From contig MU119203.1 of assembly GCA_014904845.1 (NCBI GenBank), positions 62,001 through 126,000 on the forward strand: DNA of 64,000 nucleotides. The letters run 5' to 3'. Source of the stretch: Acephala macrosclerotiorum. Taxonomy: Eukaryota > Ascomycota > Leotiomycetes > Helotiales > Mollisiaceae. The notes under the pieces are model-generated. The model was not told the origin of the DNA, did no database searches, and saw nothing but the letters and a program-made list of their open reading frames with translations. The position numbers and the translations under genes are program-made. Positions 1 through 9,474 of the stretch are shown piece by piece (position 1 is the stretch's first letter; every line of letters begins with the position of its first letter).

Positions 1-1
1 C

Positions 2-502
2 AACAATAACACTCCCGTCGACCAGATCAAGATGCGCGAATCTATATACTTGTTTAAGCAAGGGTTCCAACCTGTATGGGAGGATCGAAGAAACATCAAT
101 GGTGGGAGCTGGACATTCAGAGTGCCAAAAGCCAACGGACCAGACTTTTGGACAAGAGTGCAGCTGATGGCTATTGGAGAGAAGCTGCAAGGCTGTTTGG
201 ATCTAGGTGAAAATTTCTTGTGCAGCAGAATCTGGGCTATTCTAATACTTGAAACAGGAGATCAACTCTGCGGTGTTGGCCTTTCCGTCCGATTCAACTC
301 TCACCTCATCTCGGTATGGCATCGCGATGCCTCGAAACAAAAATCGATCGATGCTATACTTGCGACAGTGCTAGAAGAGCTTCCAGCAGAACTGAAGCCA
401 AAACCAGACAACTACTTCTACAAGAAGCACTCCGACCACGCCGGATTCAAGGCTCCTGCAACCACAGCTGCCCTCCCAGCTCCTACTATTCAAGCGCCAT
501 GA
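2..502 (+). CDS. eIF4E-family cap-binding protein, 5' partial
   Basis: C-terminal part of a translation initiation factor 4E family protein, which binds the mRNA 5' cap in the cytoplasm. The frame is open to the left edge, so the N-terminus, including the first cap-stacking Trp, lies outside the window. Visible family features are the PVWED motif (second cap-stacking Trp plus the Glu that contacts the cap), NGGSW, the QLMAIGEKLQ helix and the SVRFNSHLISVW strand. A 51-base intron (about 207-257; donor gtgaaa, branch-like ctaat, acceptor aacag) contains no stop and is a multiple of three, so unspliced DNA reads straight through it; splicing gives the family spacing LQGCLDLGDQLCGV. About 149 residues remain. 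It could be a canonical eIF4E or a 4EHP-like class II member; the missing N-terminus would decide. Confidence 0.88.
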   Translation, partial: NNNTPVDQIKMRESIYLFKQGFQPVWEDRRNINGGSWTFRVPKANGPDFWTRVQLMAIGEKLQGCLDLGENFLCSRIWAILILETGDQLCGVGLSVRFNSHLISVWHRDASKQKSIDAILATVLEELPAELKPKPDNYFYKKHSDHAGFKAPATTAALPAPTIQAP

Positions 503-907
503 GCATCATACCCAAGGAATGAGAAGATACAGAATTATGAGACCATATATGGCCGCCATATATCGCATTTGAGATTTTGGGACAGGTGTTTTGCGTTGTG
601 TGCATATTTGCTGGCGTTATATTCAGAAATTGGTAGTAGCAAAGCAATAGGACATCCGTCACCATGGCCAAAGAGCCCGCTTTAATGCTCCTTTTCCTTT
701 CCTGTCCTGCAACCCAGTGCTCCGTAAACGCCATGCAAGCCGTGATCGTAAATCAAATGTACTCGTGATTGCCTTTCAACTTCGTCTCAAGGTACGATTC
801 GGCGAAGGGCTATTCTCACTTCATGCCAATCTTCTCGATACCCCACGATCCCTAGGACATTCATGAAGACGCGCCTCGTCCGGGAATGGCGCAAATATTG
901 TATCCGC
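503..907. other. intergenic, tail-to-tail
   Basis: Lies between the eIF4E stop and the stop of the EF-hand gene on the opposite strand. It probably holds both 3' UTRs. I see no further gene. Confidence 0.6.
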
Positions 908-1630
908 TCATCTCCAAACTCCAGCCCTTCTCAATATTCTCTCAAATTCGTCCTTTTCAACTCCTCTTCCCACGCCCGCACCTCCATTAGCCTCGAGTAT
1001 CATATCTCTCAACAACTCCTCTTCAGGATCCTCTCTCAACTGTTTCGCGACCTTCTTCAGAGTTTCCAATGTAATCCTAGTCTCTCCGGTTCCATTTGTG
1101 AATAGCTTGAATGCCTCATCCACTTCCCGCGCATGAGAATCTGAGGTCCTACCCCGACTATGGAATTTCAACGCGCAGATCGCAACAAAGGAGCTATAGA
1201 CCGCAAAGCCTTCTTCTTCAGGATCCAGAATCGAAATAAACTCCTTCAGTTCGTCTTTTTCGGGAGGAATATCCAACGCCCTGTCGATAATCTCATTAGC
1301 TCCTCTTCAACACCTCAATGTCTGTCCGAGAAAGCGCTTCACAATGGAACAGGCGGGGTGCCAAAGCGCAAGATAGAAACGAACATCATAGCCCGTCGCA
1401 CATCCTCAATAGGTATCACACCCTCTTTTTCACCCTTTTGTTTTACTGAGAAGAGTTCGAAAGCTTCCTTGATCTCGGTTTCTTCTGCGCCGGTGATGTT
1501 GTGCTCTTTGGCGAGGCGGGATTGTCTTGCTTTTGGGGCTGCCTCAGCTGGCTCTGCTGCGCGGCGTTTCGCAGGCTGGATACACTATCAGTCGAGAATC
1601 CTTGGCCCTTGGGTAAAAGTTTCTCACCAT
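908..1630 (-). CDS. centrin/calmodulin-like EF-hand protein with degenerate Ca loops
   Basis: Predicted 188-residue protein in three exons: the ATG alone (1628-1630), 1385-1575 and 908-1280. The ATG is followed at once by a gtgaga donor; the 52-base intron has a gactgat branch. The second intron (1281-1384) has a gctaatg branch and cag acceptor, and joins RRAM to MALDIPP in frame. A basic Ala-rich head (MPAKRRAAEP) precedes four EF-hand-like helices: EIKEAFELF, ELKEFISIL, VDEAFKLF and EEELLRDMI. The spacing is that of centrin (Cdc31), a component of microtubule organising centres and export/repair complexes. The calcium loops are badly eroded: loops 1 and 3 lack the first Asp and loop 4 is Gly-rich with an insertion, so calcium binding is doubtful. 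An alternative is a centrin-derived scaffold specific to filamentous fungi. Confidence 0.75.
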
Positions 1631-2319
1631 GTTGCGCTGCCAGAGCTGCTTAGGGGTGAAGCTCGTTGCTCGATGTCGATATCGATAACGCTCTGAATCA
1701 TTGGGTGCCTTGCAGCGACTGCAAGGCTGACAATGGTGGGCCAATCGGAGGAGGCTAGCGAGTTAGCCGGCGCTAGTTCAATGTCTTCAAAATTTCACGC
1801 TGGCGAAATTTCTGCTTCTTCATCCTCATAACCTTTTTTTCAGATGGGCGTCCAGATTCTTCTCCCGCGTTTCCACAATTGTTGCAGAAGATGGACATGA
1901 TGTCGGTATCACATCTGGGACATTCAACAGTTTGTATTTTTCCTTCCAAGTCACCCGACAGACTCGTATCAGGTGGCAGAAGACCACAAACAGCTTCTAA
2001 ATTATAAACGCTAGAGCTTGTCGCTGCCGTCCTTCATGGATTTCCAGAGCGAGAAGTGTGGACAATGAAGCGAGAGGAAAATCCGGTTGAGATTTTGATT
2101 CTTCGAGACCTTCCTTGGGGTGTCTATCCATTATCTCGTCACGAGTTGGTGTTTGATACTTCATGGAGACAAAAAAAAAAAAATTGGGCTTGGGCGATTA
2201 GTTATTTGGGAGACGTTGTGCTAGCTATTTGAATGAAATCCATTGCTCGTCCCATTGCTCGTCGATTCGTGTGTATCTCTGCTATGTTATTTCATTACTT
2301 CAACCTCAACTATGATGCT
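1631..2319. other. intergenic
   Basis: Contains the upstream region of the EF-hand gene and the 3' side of the OBAP gene, plus a run of 13 A at about 2171-2183. No gene is supported. Confidence 0.55.
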
Positions 2320-3214
2320 TCAATTTGACTTCCAGCACGAATCCGCATCTTCATGGATCTTCACATCTTCAATGCCTTTCCGAACTTCCTTCTTATGACC
2401 AGTATCAACGCCGTAACTCTCGTCTCTATCCTTTACCTTCTCCCATGGTACCTGTCGCAGATCAGTAACTTCTGCACCCAAATTGCTCGTTCCCAAAGCT
2501 CCTAAAAGCACAGCACACTCACCTGCTCGTCTTTGGTGAAGCTCATCATTAATTGCGGCTGCCCGAGTGGTAACGTATCGCCTCGATCAACCTGCCAGAA
2601 GTGGAATGTCTTGCCGTAGAGACCGACGACCTCTTTCATTTCTTCTGTTTCCGCAACTTCCCAGACGGTGTTGGGGACGTATGGGTTGGGCATGATGAGC
2701 ATTCCGCTACGGACCTGCTTGATGTTGGCATTCTGTTTTCCAAGTATAGCTCAAGATCTCCGAGGATGGCATGTCTTTCCAATGTTGAGATTTTGGTGGA
2801 GCATACTTCATAGTCATGCGAGTGCCAAAGCTTCCTCTCCCCTGCGTCAAGCGTCTCATATAGTCTTGGAGTGATCATGTATTCCACCCCAATCAATCTT
2901 GCCGGATTGGTAGGTGTATCATAGATCAGACATTGTCGTACCTATTCTCACACATTAGCACCCAGATCCAATCAGCAGGTCGATGGCACTCGAGCAGCAT
3001 AGGGTCTTCATACATCAGCACTCAAATGCGTGCAATAGTGGTTAGCTTGCACTGAGCGGGACGTATCGGACGCATAGACATGAAAAGCGTTCAGGTGAGC
3101 ACAGATGGTTGTAATAGGCTCAAAGGATTTGGTAGCAGCAGCGCCGGTCTCGAGGACTTTGTCTTTAGTCGTGACGGGTGGGCTGGTGGCGCCGTGGGTC
3201 TCTTGGCTTGTCAT
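2320..3214 (-). CDS. oil-body-associated protein-like (OBAP, DUF1264)
   Basis: Predicted 219-residue protein in four exons (about 3014-3214, 2807-2941, 2523-2714, 2320-2451). It matches the OBAP/DUF1264 family along its length: [70 protein letters not shown] and [12 protein letters not shown]. Plant relatives associate with lipid droplets; the fungal role is not established. The His-rich motifs ([21 protein letters not shown]) are conserved in the family and could bind a metal, which is inference. The introns are short with good consensus: gtatga/aatag, gtatgc/aagcag and gtgagt/gacag. There is no signal peptide or clear membrane segment. The start is the first in-frame ATG, shortly before the conserved block. 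Family assignment is firm; function is open. Confidence 0.85.
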
Positions 3215-3547
3215 GTTGATAGGCTCGTAAAGCTAAGGGCTCGACGATAGGAAAGGTAGAAGGAAAAGAATGAGAGTGAGCACTTTTCAGTCCATGTATT
3301 TGAGGAGGCTCCTCAAAAGCTTGACGTCATCATCATTGGCCTACTAAAGGACTGCCGATCGACAATTGGCATTACGGAGAATGCATCGATGCTGAACGCT
3401 TTTGTTACTGTTTTCATAATATACACAATTTCATGTTCCCTTCATCTCATACCTCATCCTTCAGATCTTTGCCTCTTGAGGTGGCCTAACAAAAATCAAA
3501 TCAGAATCCGTTCAAGAGTGGAATGAAGGCGCAACTTTTCTACTTAC
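3215..3547. other. short intergenic spacer
   Basis: Lies between the OBAP start and the glyoxalase II stop. It would hold the OBAP promoter and the glyoxalase II 3' UTR, and possibly a small last exon of glyoxalase II ending at about 3461 (see that gene). Confidence 0.5.
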
Positions 3548-5058
3548 TCACTTGAAACTATTCTTCATTTCTCGGAGCTTCTTCATAACTTCAGTCGGAT
3601 CGGTCTGGCCTGTGGCCTTCTGAATTTCCGGGTCCTAGTCGAGTTAGCGTATGCTTCCAGCATCACTTGGAGACGATGCTTACATCCACTCTCATGAAGA
3701 CATTATGTTTCTATAAGAATGAAGTCAGCCAGGAGATTCCCCCTCTTTGGGGCTTGCATACCTTCTCATCGCCAATGGTGAATTTGCCTTGAGTTTCCTT
3801 ATTATTCTCTGCAAAAGCTTGCAACTTCTTGACTGGGTCGCTCTGCAGGACAGAAACGGCGAACTTGACATTTGCTTTTGTGTATTCGTGACCAGGCTTG
3901 AGAAGTTAGCGGGGTAGTTTCCTGAGTGAGTGGGAGGGACTCACGTAAACTTTTGTGTCATCAGGAACGGCAGCAAGAGTCTTGTTCAAAGCCGTGTGCA
4001 TCTCCTCAGGTGTACCCTCAAAGAATCGGCCACAGCCTAAGTTTACGTCAGACTGTTCAAATTCAGATGGCAAGCACATGGCAACAAACTCACCTCCATG
4101 GAAGAGGGTATCTCCTGTAAATATGACCTTTCCTGTACTGTCCTCCATGAACCAGCAGATGCTGTCTTGTGTATGGCATGGAGTGTACAACGCTTTCACA
4201 TCAATATCACCTAACTTGAAGCCTTCGCCATTCTTGGGTGTTTGAGTAACTCCCTCACAGTCCTTGCCACCAATGATTGGCTTTCCCTTGAACTCGGGGA
4301 TTGCAAGCTAGATAAACACATGAGCAAGGACGCAATAATAACGTGAATTCGATGACTTTACCAGCTTGTTATTACCTCCAGCATGATCCCAATGACTGTC
4401 ATTTGTCAGCAAATTAGTCAAGACTTCAACCTCAAATCACCGTACTGATGTGTATTGACAATAGCTGTTAAATTGATCTTGCCAGAACTGATAAGTTCCT
4501 TTACAACTGGTGCGACTCTATCATCTTTGAATCAGTACAGCCCATTTGATCAGCTAGGGGTAGTGCGGACTCTTCGGGATTTGCAGGATCGATCAAAAGT
4601 GTATCCTTTGTTTTGTCGTCTGTAACCAAGTAGGCATAGTTGTCACTACTCCCCGTCCCTGATCTCAGCTTTAGCAAGGCACAAAATGGGCAGAATGAAC
4701 ACCTCGAAGGGTAACTTACACATAGGAATCGACTGGATATGCATGGCTCTTGTCAAAGCTAACTTGCTTGAAGTCAGCACAGCTTGACCATGTCTCGTTC
4801 AAGAAACTCACGCTTGTAGTTAATGTTCGCAAAGGAAGTCCGAGTATTGGTCTTGTCAAAGTTGAGAAGCTCATTGAGCTTGCTTAGCAATGCAATGCAT
4901 GTCGTAGATGCGTGACGTGATCGAGGGGAAATGTGTGTTCTTATCTTATCTACACGTGCAATGTCTTTGCGGTCAATACTCCTCCTTGCTTCCTCGCTCT
5001 TTTGATGCTGCAACACGACGTCCCTTCTTCGACCGACAAAATAGTGTAATACAGACAT
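3548..5058 (-). CDS. GLO2: hydroxyacylglutathione hydrolase (glyoxalase II)
   Basis: Hydrolyses S-D-lactoylglutathione to D-lactate and glutathione, the second step of methylglyoxal detoxification. It is a metallo-beta-lactamase fold protein spread over about ten exons. Splicing restores the signature THHHWDHAGG (HxHxDH binuclear metal site; the intron splits the second His codon), then TPCHTQDSICW, FTGDTLF, GGCGRFFEGT, the C-terminal ligand PGHEYT, and a basic tail that binds glutathione. The usual cytosolic start, MHIQSIPMWTGS, is at 4744 and gives about 257 residues. An upstream exon (4812-5058) joins in frame through a gtgagt..gctgact..ttag intron and adds an Arg/Ser-rich leader, so a longer and perhaps mitochondrial form is possible. 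The 3' end is also ambiguous: the stop follows NSFK at 3548, but a gtgagt donor there could splice to a small exon encoding PPQEAKI, ending at about 3461. Confidence 0.9.
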
Positions 5059-5477
5059 TCAACAAAATTTAATTCCTATCTCGGCCTAGGCACCACCAAA
5101 TGTTGCGGACAGATTCACAAAATACGAAGCTCCAAATCAATGTGGGATTGTTGTCGAGCAAAGCAGCTGCGCAGCATTAAGAGAACCTCCACTGGACTCT
5201 GATCCTACCGAGAGATCTTGATATCTTGGAGCATGCAGATGTACAAGGGGGACTTCAAGACGCCCTCGAGGTTCGACGCGACGAGGAAATACTGACTGCA
5301 ACACATTTAGTTTCTCAAGTCAAGAAATGAATTAGGAAACGGAATTTCGAAGGGCATTCCTTCCCAAGGTCCTCAAATCGCAAGTTTACCATTCTTCATT
5401 ATAGCTTCACAGTCCAGTGCATCTACAATTTCTCACGCTAGCCTAGAAATCCAGATTCATGTGCTAATAGAAACTCC
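5059..5477. other. intergenic
   Basis: Promoter side of the long glyoxalase II form and 3' side of the SDR gene. No coding signal seen. Confidence 0.55.
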
Positions 5478-6557
5478 TCAGATAAAGTTCATCCCTCCAC
5501 TTCCACTGACTGTACTCCCGGTAATCCATCGACTTTCTTCCGAGCACAAGAACCTTTACGTCTGACTCAGTTAAAGTTTGACTAGTTTCGGGGTACTTAC
5601 GAGACAATCGGGACGATATCTGAGACCTCACCGACTCTTGCAGCTGCTGGTGTTGCCTCAATCATAGGCTGAAAGTCTCCCAGGACATCGGGTTCGCATT
5701 CTGTCCCTATTCCTCGCGATCCTGGACTTAGCATACCATTTCATACATTTCGGGAAGCAGAGCTGCATTCCGGGGAGTCTTGGGGCATGCATGTGTCTAG
5801 GAGATCAAGCCGTCGAGATTTTGTAAAGGAAATGGACGTTCTTCCAGAGCCTTGACACATACACATATCGGTGGCTACTGGGCCAGGGGAGACACAGTTC
5901 ACTGTGATACCATACTTCTTGCCCAGTTCTGTGGCCCATACTTTGCATATGCCTTCGAGAGCGGCTTTGGTCGCTGCATACACAGTCTGTTGAGGCATCC
6001 CCATGGTGCTGAGACCGAAGAGATAAGGACTATTCAACCGCCTCGTGCAATATGAGGAAGGACAAGTTGAGTCAGGAAGATAGGCGCTGGCGGACTGTCA
6101 GTGACCAGCATGCCTTCGTACGTCTCTGGGCTACCTTTCAAATTGACATCCGTTTGAGCTTGATAGAATGCCTCGGTCATGTCTTCGAGGTAGCAGTCGT
6201 CACCTGTAGCAGCATTGTGCACGAGGATATCAATCTTCCCTGTCCCGGATATTTCCAGAGCAGCATCTGTGAGCTTTTTGAGATCCTTATATGCTGCTAT
6301 GTTTGCTTGGACAACTGCAACTTTACTTCTAGTTGGCTCTATCTCTTTCGCAAGTTGAGCCGCCGCCGCTTCTCCTCTCGTTGAAGTGTAGTTCACAACG
6401 ACGTTTGCGCCTCTTTTGGCCAGGTTCAATGCAATTCCAGCCCCGATTCCCCTGCATATTGATAAGCGTATATCTCTTTGATATTAGAAACCCACCTCGC
6501 AGAACCAGTGACGATTGCTGTTTTGCTAGCGAGATTTTTGAGTTGTTGGGTTGCCAT
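5478..6557 (-). pseudogene. SDR-family oxidoreductase with broken frame
   Basis: Classical short-chain dehydrogenase/reductase (3-oxoacyl-ACP reductase type; NAD(P)H-dependent). The exons read about 6496-6557, 6135-6451, 5863-6086, 5601-5706 and 5478-5553. Present are the Rossmann motif TGSARGIGAGIA, VNYTS, NAATGDD, YAATK (catalytic Tyr and Lys), SPGPVATDMW, ATPAAARVGE and the usual end FLCSEESRWITGSTVSGSGG. In exon 3 the frame breaks just at the catalytic-Ser strand. LPHIARGG is followed by TGA (6034-6036) where Arg is expected; IVLISSVS then continues in that frame, and the following TMGMPQQ lies in another frame (net +2 or -1). Removing two bases gives exactly 260 codons, the normal size. 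No GT-AG intron I can place removes both faults without losing the ISS motif. It is either a recent pseudogene or a sequence error; the flanking introns still look functional. Confidence 0.7.
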
Positions 6558-7418
6558 TCTGGTAGAAGCTGTGTGAAGGTTGAAAGATAAGATTCCGTAG
6601 CTGAAGAGGTTGTACTTCGGACGCTGTCAAAAGGACATGCAGATAAAGCTTCACCGCGACTGGCGCGCTAAGCGCGCTCTTCTATGTTCGACGTTCCCAG
6701 AATATCCGCGTAGTATTTCTTCTACTCCCGTCGCTCATATATTGATACAACTTGCTCCTTCAATATCCCAGCTTCCGCCGGATAATCCGACTGCAGAATA
6801 GACAAACCGACTTTCAATAAGTTGACAAACTTCGTACAAAATCTTGTCGCCGGCCATGGCGTCGGTCGCTCTCAATTCAGTCTGTTTCACTGCTGCTTCT
6901 GGGGATGTCGGAGTAGGCAATGTATCGCGGAGCTTGATTTATAATAGAAAATTGAAACGACATTGCAGATCCCTTACCGCGCGCAATTCTCCTGCAAGAG
7001 CTATTATTAGCGAGGCTGACAGGCTCTTTTCAGTGGATACAGCAGGCATAGCCTTGTCGTTTTGACTGGCCAAGTGGTCGCGATGGCCTCTGATGGACCA
7101 TAGCCTTGTCATTGTTGGATTCTGAGGATGGTAAAAACCTTGGTTGGAGGGGTCCACAACCGCGTACTGAGACCGGCGACCGAGATCCTGGTCCCTTGTA
7201 TGCTGGTTCTTGCGTATTGTTCAAAACCAACATTAAGCGAGAGTACACCTTAGCGAAAGGCATCCTGAGTGGCTGTGACAACGGCACCGCCTTATTTCAA
7301 GATGAGCCTTGAAGAAGCGGGGTACGTGTCGTTGCCTTCTTGAGTTCTGAACGAGTATAGGAAGAGATCATTACCAAATCAAATCCTCCAAGGTCTTAAT
7401 CACCTCCTACACTCAATA
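6558..7418. other. intergenic, divergent promoters
   Basis: Between the SDR start and the T5orf172 gene start on the opposite strand. Several short ORFs lie here but none resembles a protein family. Confidence 0.55.
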
Positions 7419-8936
7419 ATGGCGTCAGCAAAGAATTCAGTCAGCGAGGCCGGTCACACATCGAAGGACAGGCCCTTGTTTTCGATCGTTGTAGATCCGC
7501 TACCCATTAGAGCGATGGTCAAATCAACTCCTACCCGTCCACCTCCCTTGACGGCATCATCGAGCTCTTCTACAACCAGTTCAACCTCAAATTCCAGCTC
7601 ACCGAGGATCTTCGACAACAACTCAGCGAGGCCTCAGACTCCTCTGACCCCTCCTGACGAGTCACCATGCATAGTAAGAAGAGGTCTCCGAGCTGGTAAT
7701 GATCTTGGGCAAGACACACCGAGTTTAAATGTTCGACGTCGTCCTGGGAGACCAAGACTTACTGCCGTACAAAACCAAAACCTTGTCACGAAGCAGCGTA
7801 GCGCCTCTCTACATACAGCTCCCGACCATACCCAGTCTCCGCCGAGTTTCAAGCAGTTGACATTAAAGGATGCAATCGTTCCGGTCACAAGAGCTGTTGC
7901 GCCTCGCCCTACTGCCATCGTCGACGACATGTTTGTGGATGCTAGTCCAGCAGTCATCACAATCAACGCAAGCCAATCGAATTCCCAGGGGCCGACTGAC
8001 CTTTCAACCTCAGACGTGAACAGCACTGAAGACCAGCCACACGAGCAAAGTAAAGACGAACGAAACCAACCCCAACAGCGTTCAAAGCAGGAACCAAAAA
8101 AAGACAAAAATATGAAACAGGGGACGGCCACTCTCGAATTTGTCCCCTACCTCACTCACAGAAATGTACGCTCCATCAACGAGTCCATCAAAATGATCAT
8201 GGCGAAACCAAAGGTGCCGACAGGAGGTCCAGGATGGACATATGTTTTAGAGTCTCCAGACCGTGCGCCTGGGCACTTGAAGATCGGCAACACAATGACC
8301 TTGAACGTTCGAGACACTTCATGGAGGAAATGCGAGCCAGGTTTTACTCTAGTCGACGATACTGAGGACATGAATGGATTCGACCTCCACCCCATCGTCG
8401 AGTCACTCGTCCATCAGGAACTCCACAACATGAGGAGAACTTCCTTATGCAAACGTTGCAGAAAACGCCATGACGAGTGGTTTGAGGTCAAAAAAGATGA
8501 TGCTTTCAAATGCATCCGTCGGTGGCGGGCTTGGATTAAAGTGCAGAAGCCGTATCAGGCATACCACACAGCCATCCCTGATGGTGTTGATGAACCAAAG
8601 CAGGGCAAAGTCAAGTCGGGCAAGACGAAGGTAATAACCATTGTCAAGCAATGGAAATTGACACCTTACTGGCAGTGGAAGGTGAACAACTTACCAAAGA
8701 TCATTACTGACGTGGATTGGGATGTCTGGACTCAACCTAGCCGGTTGGATTATCTCGACTATTGGTTCGAGGAGCATTGGGGTGGCTCGAGTGGATACTA
8801 CTTCGCTCTGAAAAGGCACTTCAACCGGAAAGACAAACACTTCTTCTTGGTTGGCATTTCGATGTTCCTTTTCATGCATATTATCTTTGGCGGGGCGTGT
8901 TCAATGTGTACTCTGATAGGTTTGATAGCTTTATGA
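7419..8936 (+). CDS. T5orf172 (GIY-YIG-like) domain protein with C-terminal membrane segment
   Basis: Intronless ORF of 505 residues. Residues 1-260 are disordered and Ser/Pro/Thr/Gln-rich, with an AT-hook-like RRRPGRPR at about 106-113. Residues about 270-355 match the T5orf172 / DUF1766 domain of fungal proteins: GWTYVLESPDRAPGHLKIGNT, then WRKCEPGFTLV, VESLVHQELHNMRR, and the closing CxxC..RHDEWFEV. This domain belongs to the GIY-YIG nuclease superfamily; here GWTYVL stands for the GIY-YIG strand and the Glu of VESLVHQEL would be the metal-binding residue. A Trp-rich region follows, and the last 30 or so residues (HFFLVGISMFLFMHIIFGG...) form one or two hydrophobic segments, suggesting a tail anchor. 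Catalysis and DNA binding are inferred from the family, not shown. The start is the ATG preceded by an in-frame stop region. Confidence 0.75.
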   Translation: MASAKNSVSEAGHTSKDRPLFSIVVDPLPIRAMVKSTPTRPPPLTASSSSSTTSSTSNSSSPRIFDNNSARPQTPLTPPDESPCIVRRGLRAGNDLGQDTPSLNVRRRPGRPRLTAVQNQNLVTKQRSASLHTAPDHTQSPPSFKQLTLKDAIVPVTRAVAPRPTAIVDDMFVDASPAVITINASQSNSQGPTDLSTSDVNSTEDQPHEQSKDERNQPQQRSKQEPKKDKNMKQGTATLEFVPYLTHRNVRSINESIKMIMAKPKVPTGGPGWTYVLESPDRAPGHLKIGNTMTLNVRDTSWRKCEPGFTLVDDTEDMNGFDLHPIVESLVHQELHNMRRTSLCKRCRKRHDEWFEVKKDDAFKCIRRWRAWIKVQKPYQAYHTAIPDGVDEPKQGKVKSGKTKVITIVKQWKLTPYWQWKVNNLPKIITDVDWDVWTQPSRLDYLDYWFEEHWGGSSGYYFALKRHFNRKDKHFFLVGISMFLFMHIIFGGACSMCTLIGLIAL

Positions 8937-9474
8937 GATGTATTATAGGGTCACATAGGCTATCCAGATTCTCTTTCATCACAATTCGGCAGTTAAATCA
9001 ACGCAGGCGAAATGTTCCGCTCGTTCATGCCTTGGACGATAGAGTAGGACAAGAATGTCACTAACACACCGCCAGCTGGTCAAATGCGGCCATCAAGACA
9101 GAAGCGGTGAAGTCTTGGCAACACCACCGTCACATCCACAACCGACTTCGCTCCTCTCCATGCACCGAAGCCCGAATTCAGAAGCTCCGACGGATTCGCA
9201 AAGGCGCACCAATATGATTCTATCAGATATTTGATAAGCAGTCGCCATCCGAGTCCAAGGCCCAAGATACAGGCTGTTTACTCGGATGAGCTGCAGATGC
9301 GGCATCCTTGTAGTTGCAGTATGCACAATGCCGCTTCACCGTCCACGCTGAGGTGCATCGAAACGAAAGGGACAACAATCTAATTAAGAGGTGACAGCTC
9401 AAAGGCGTTCAAGAAATGAATGAACAGGGTAATGTGTGAGTGAGATCTGGCTGCAAGCAAGTATAGCGACAGCG
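8937..9474. other. intergenic
   Basis: 3' flank of the T5orf172 gene and promoter of the aldo/keto reductase. Nothing further recognised. Confidence 0.55.
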
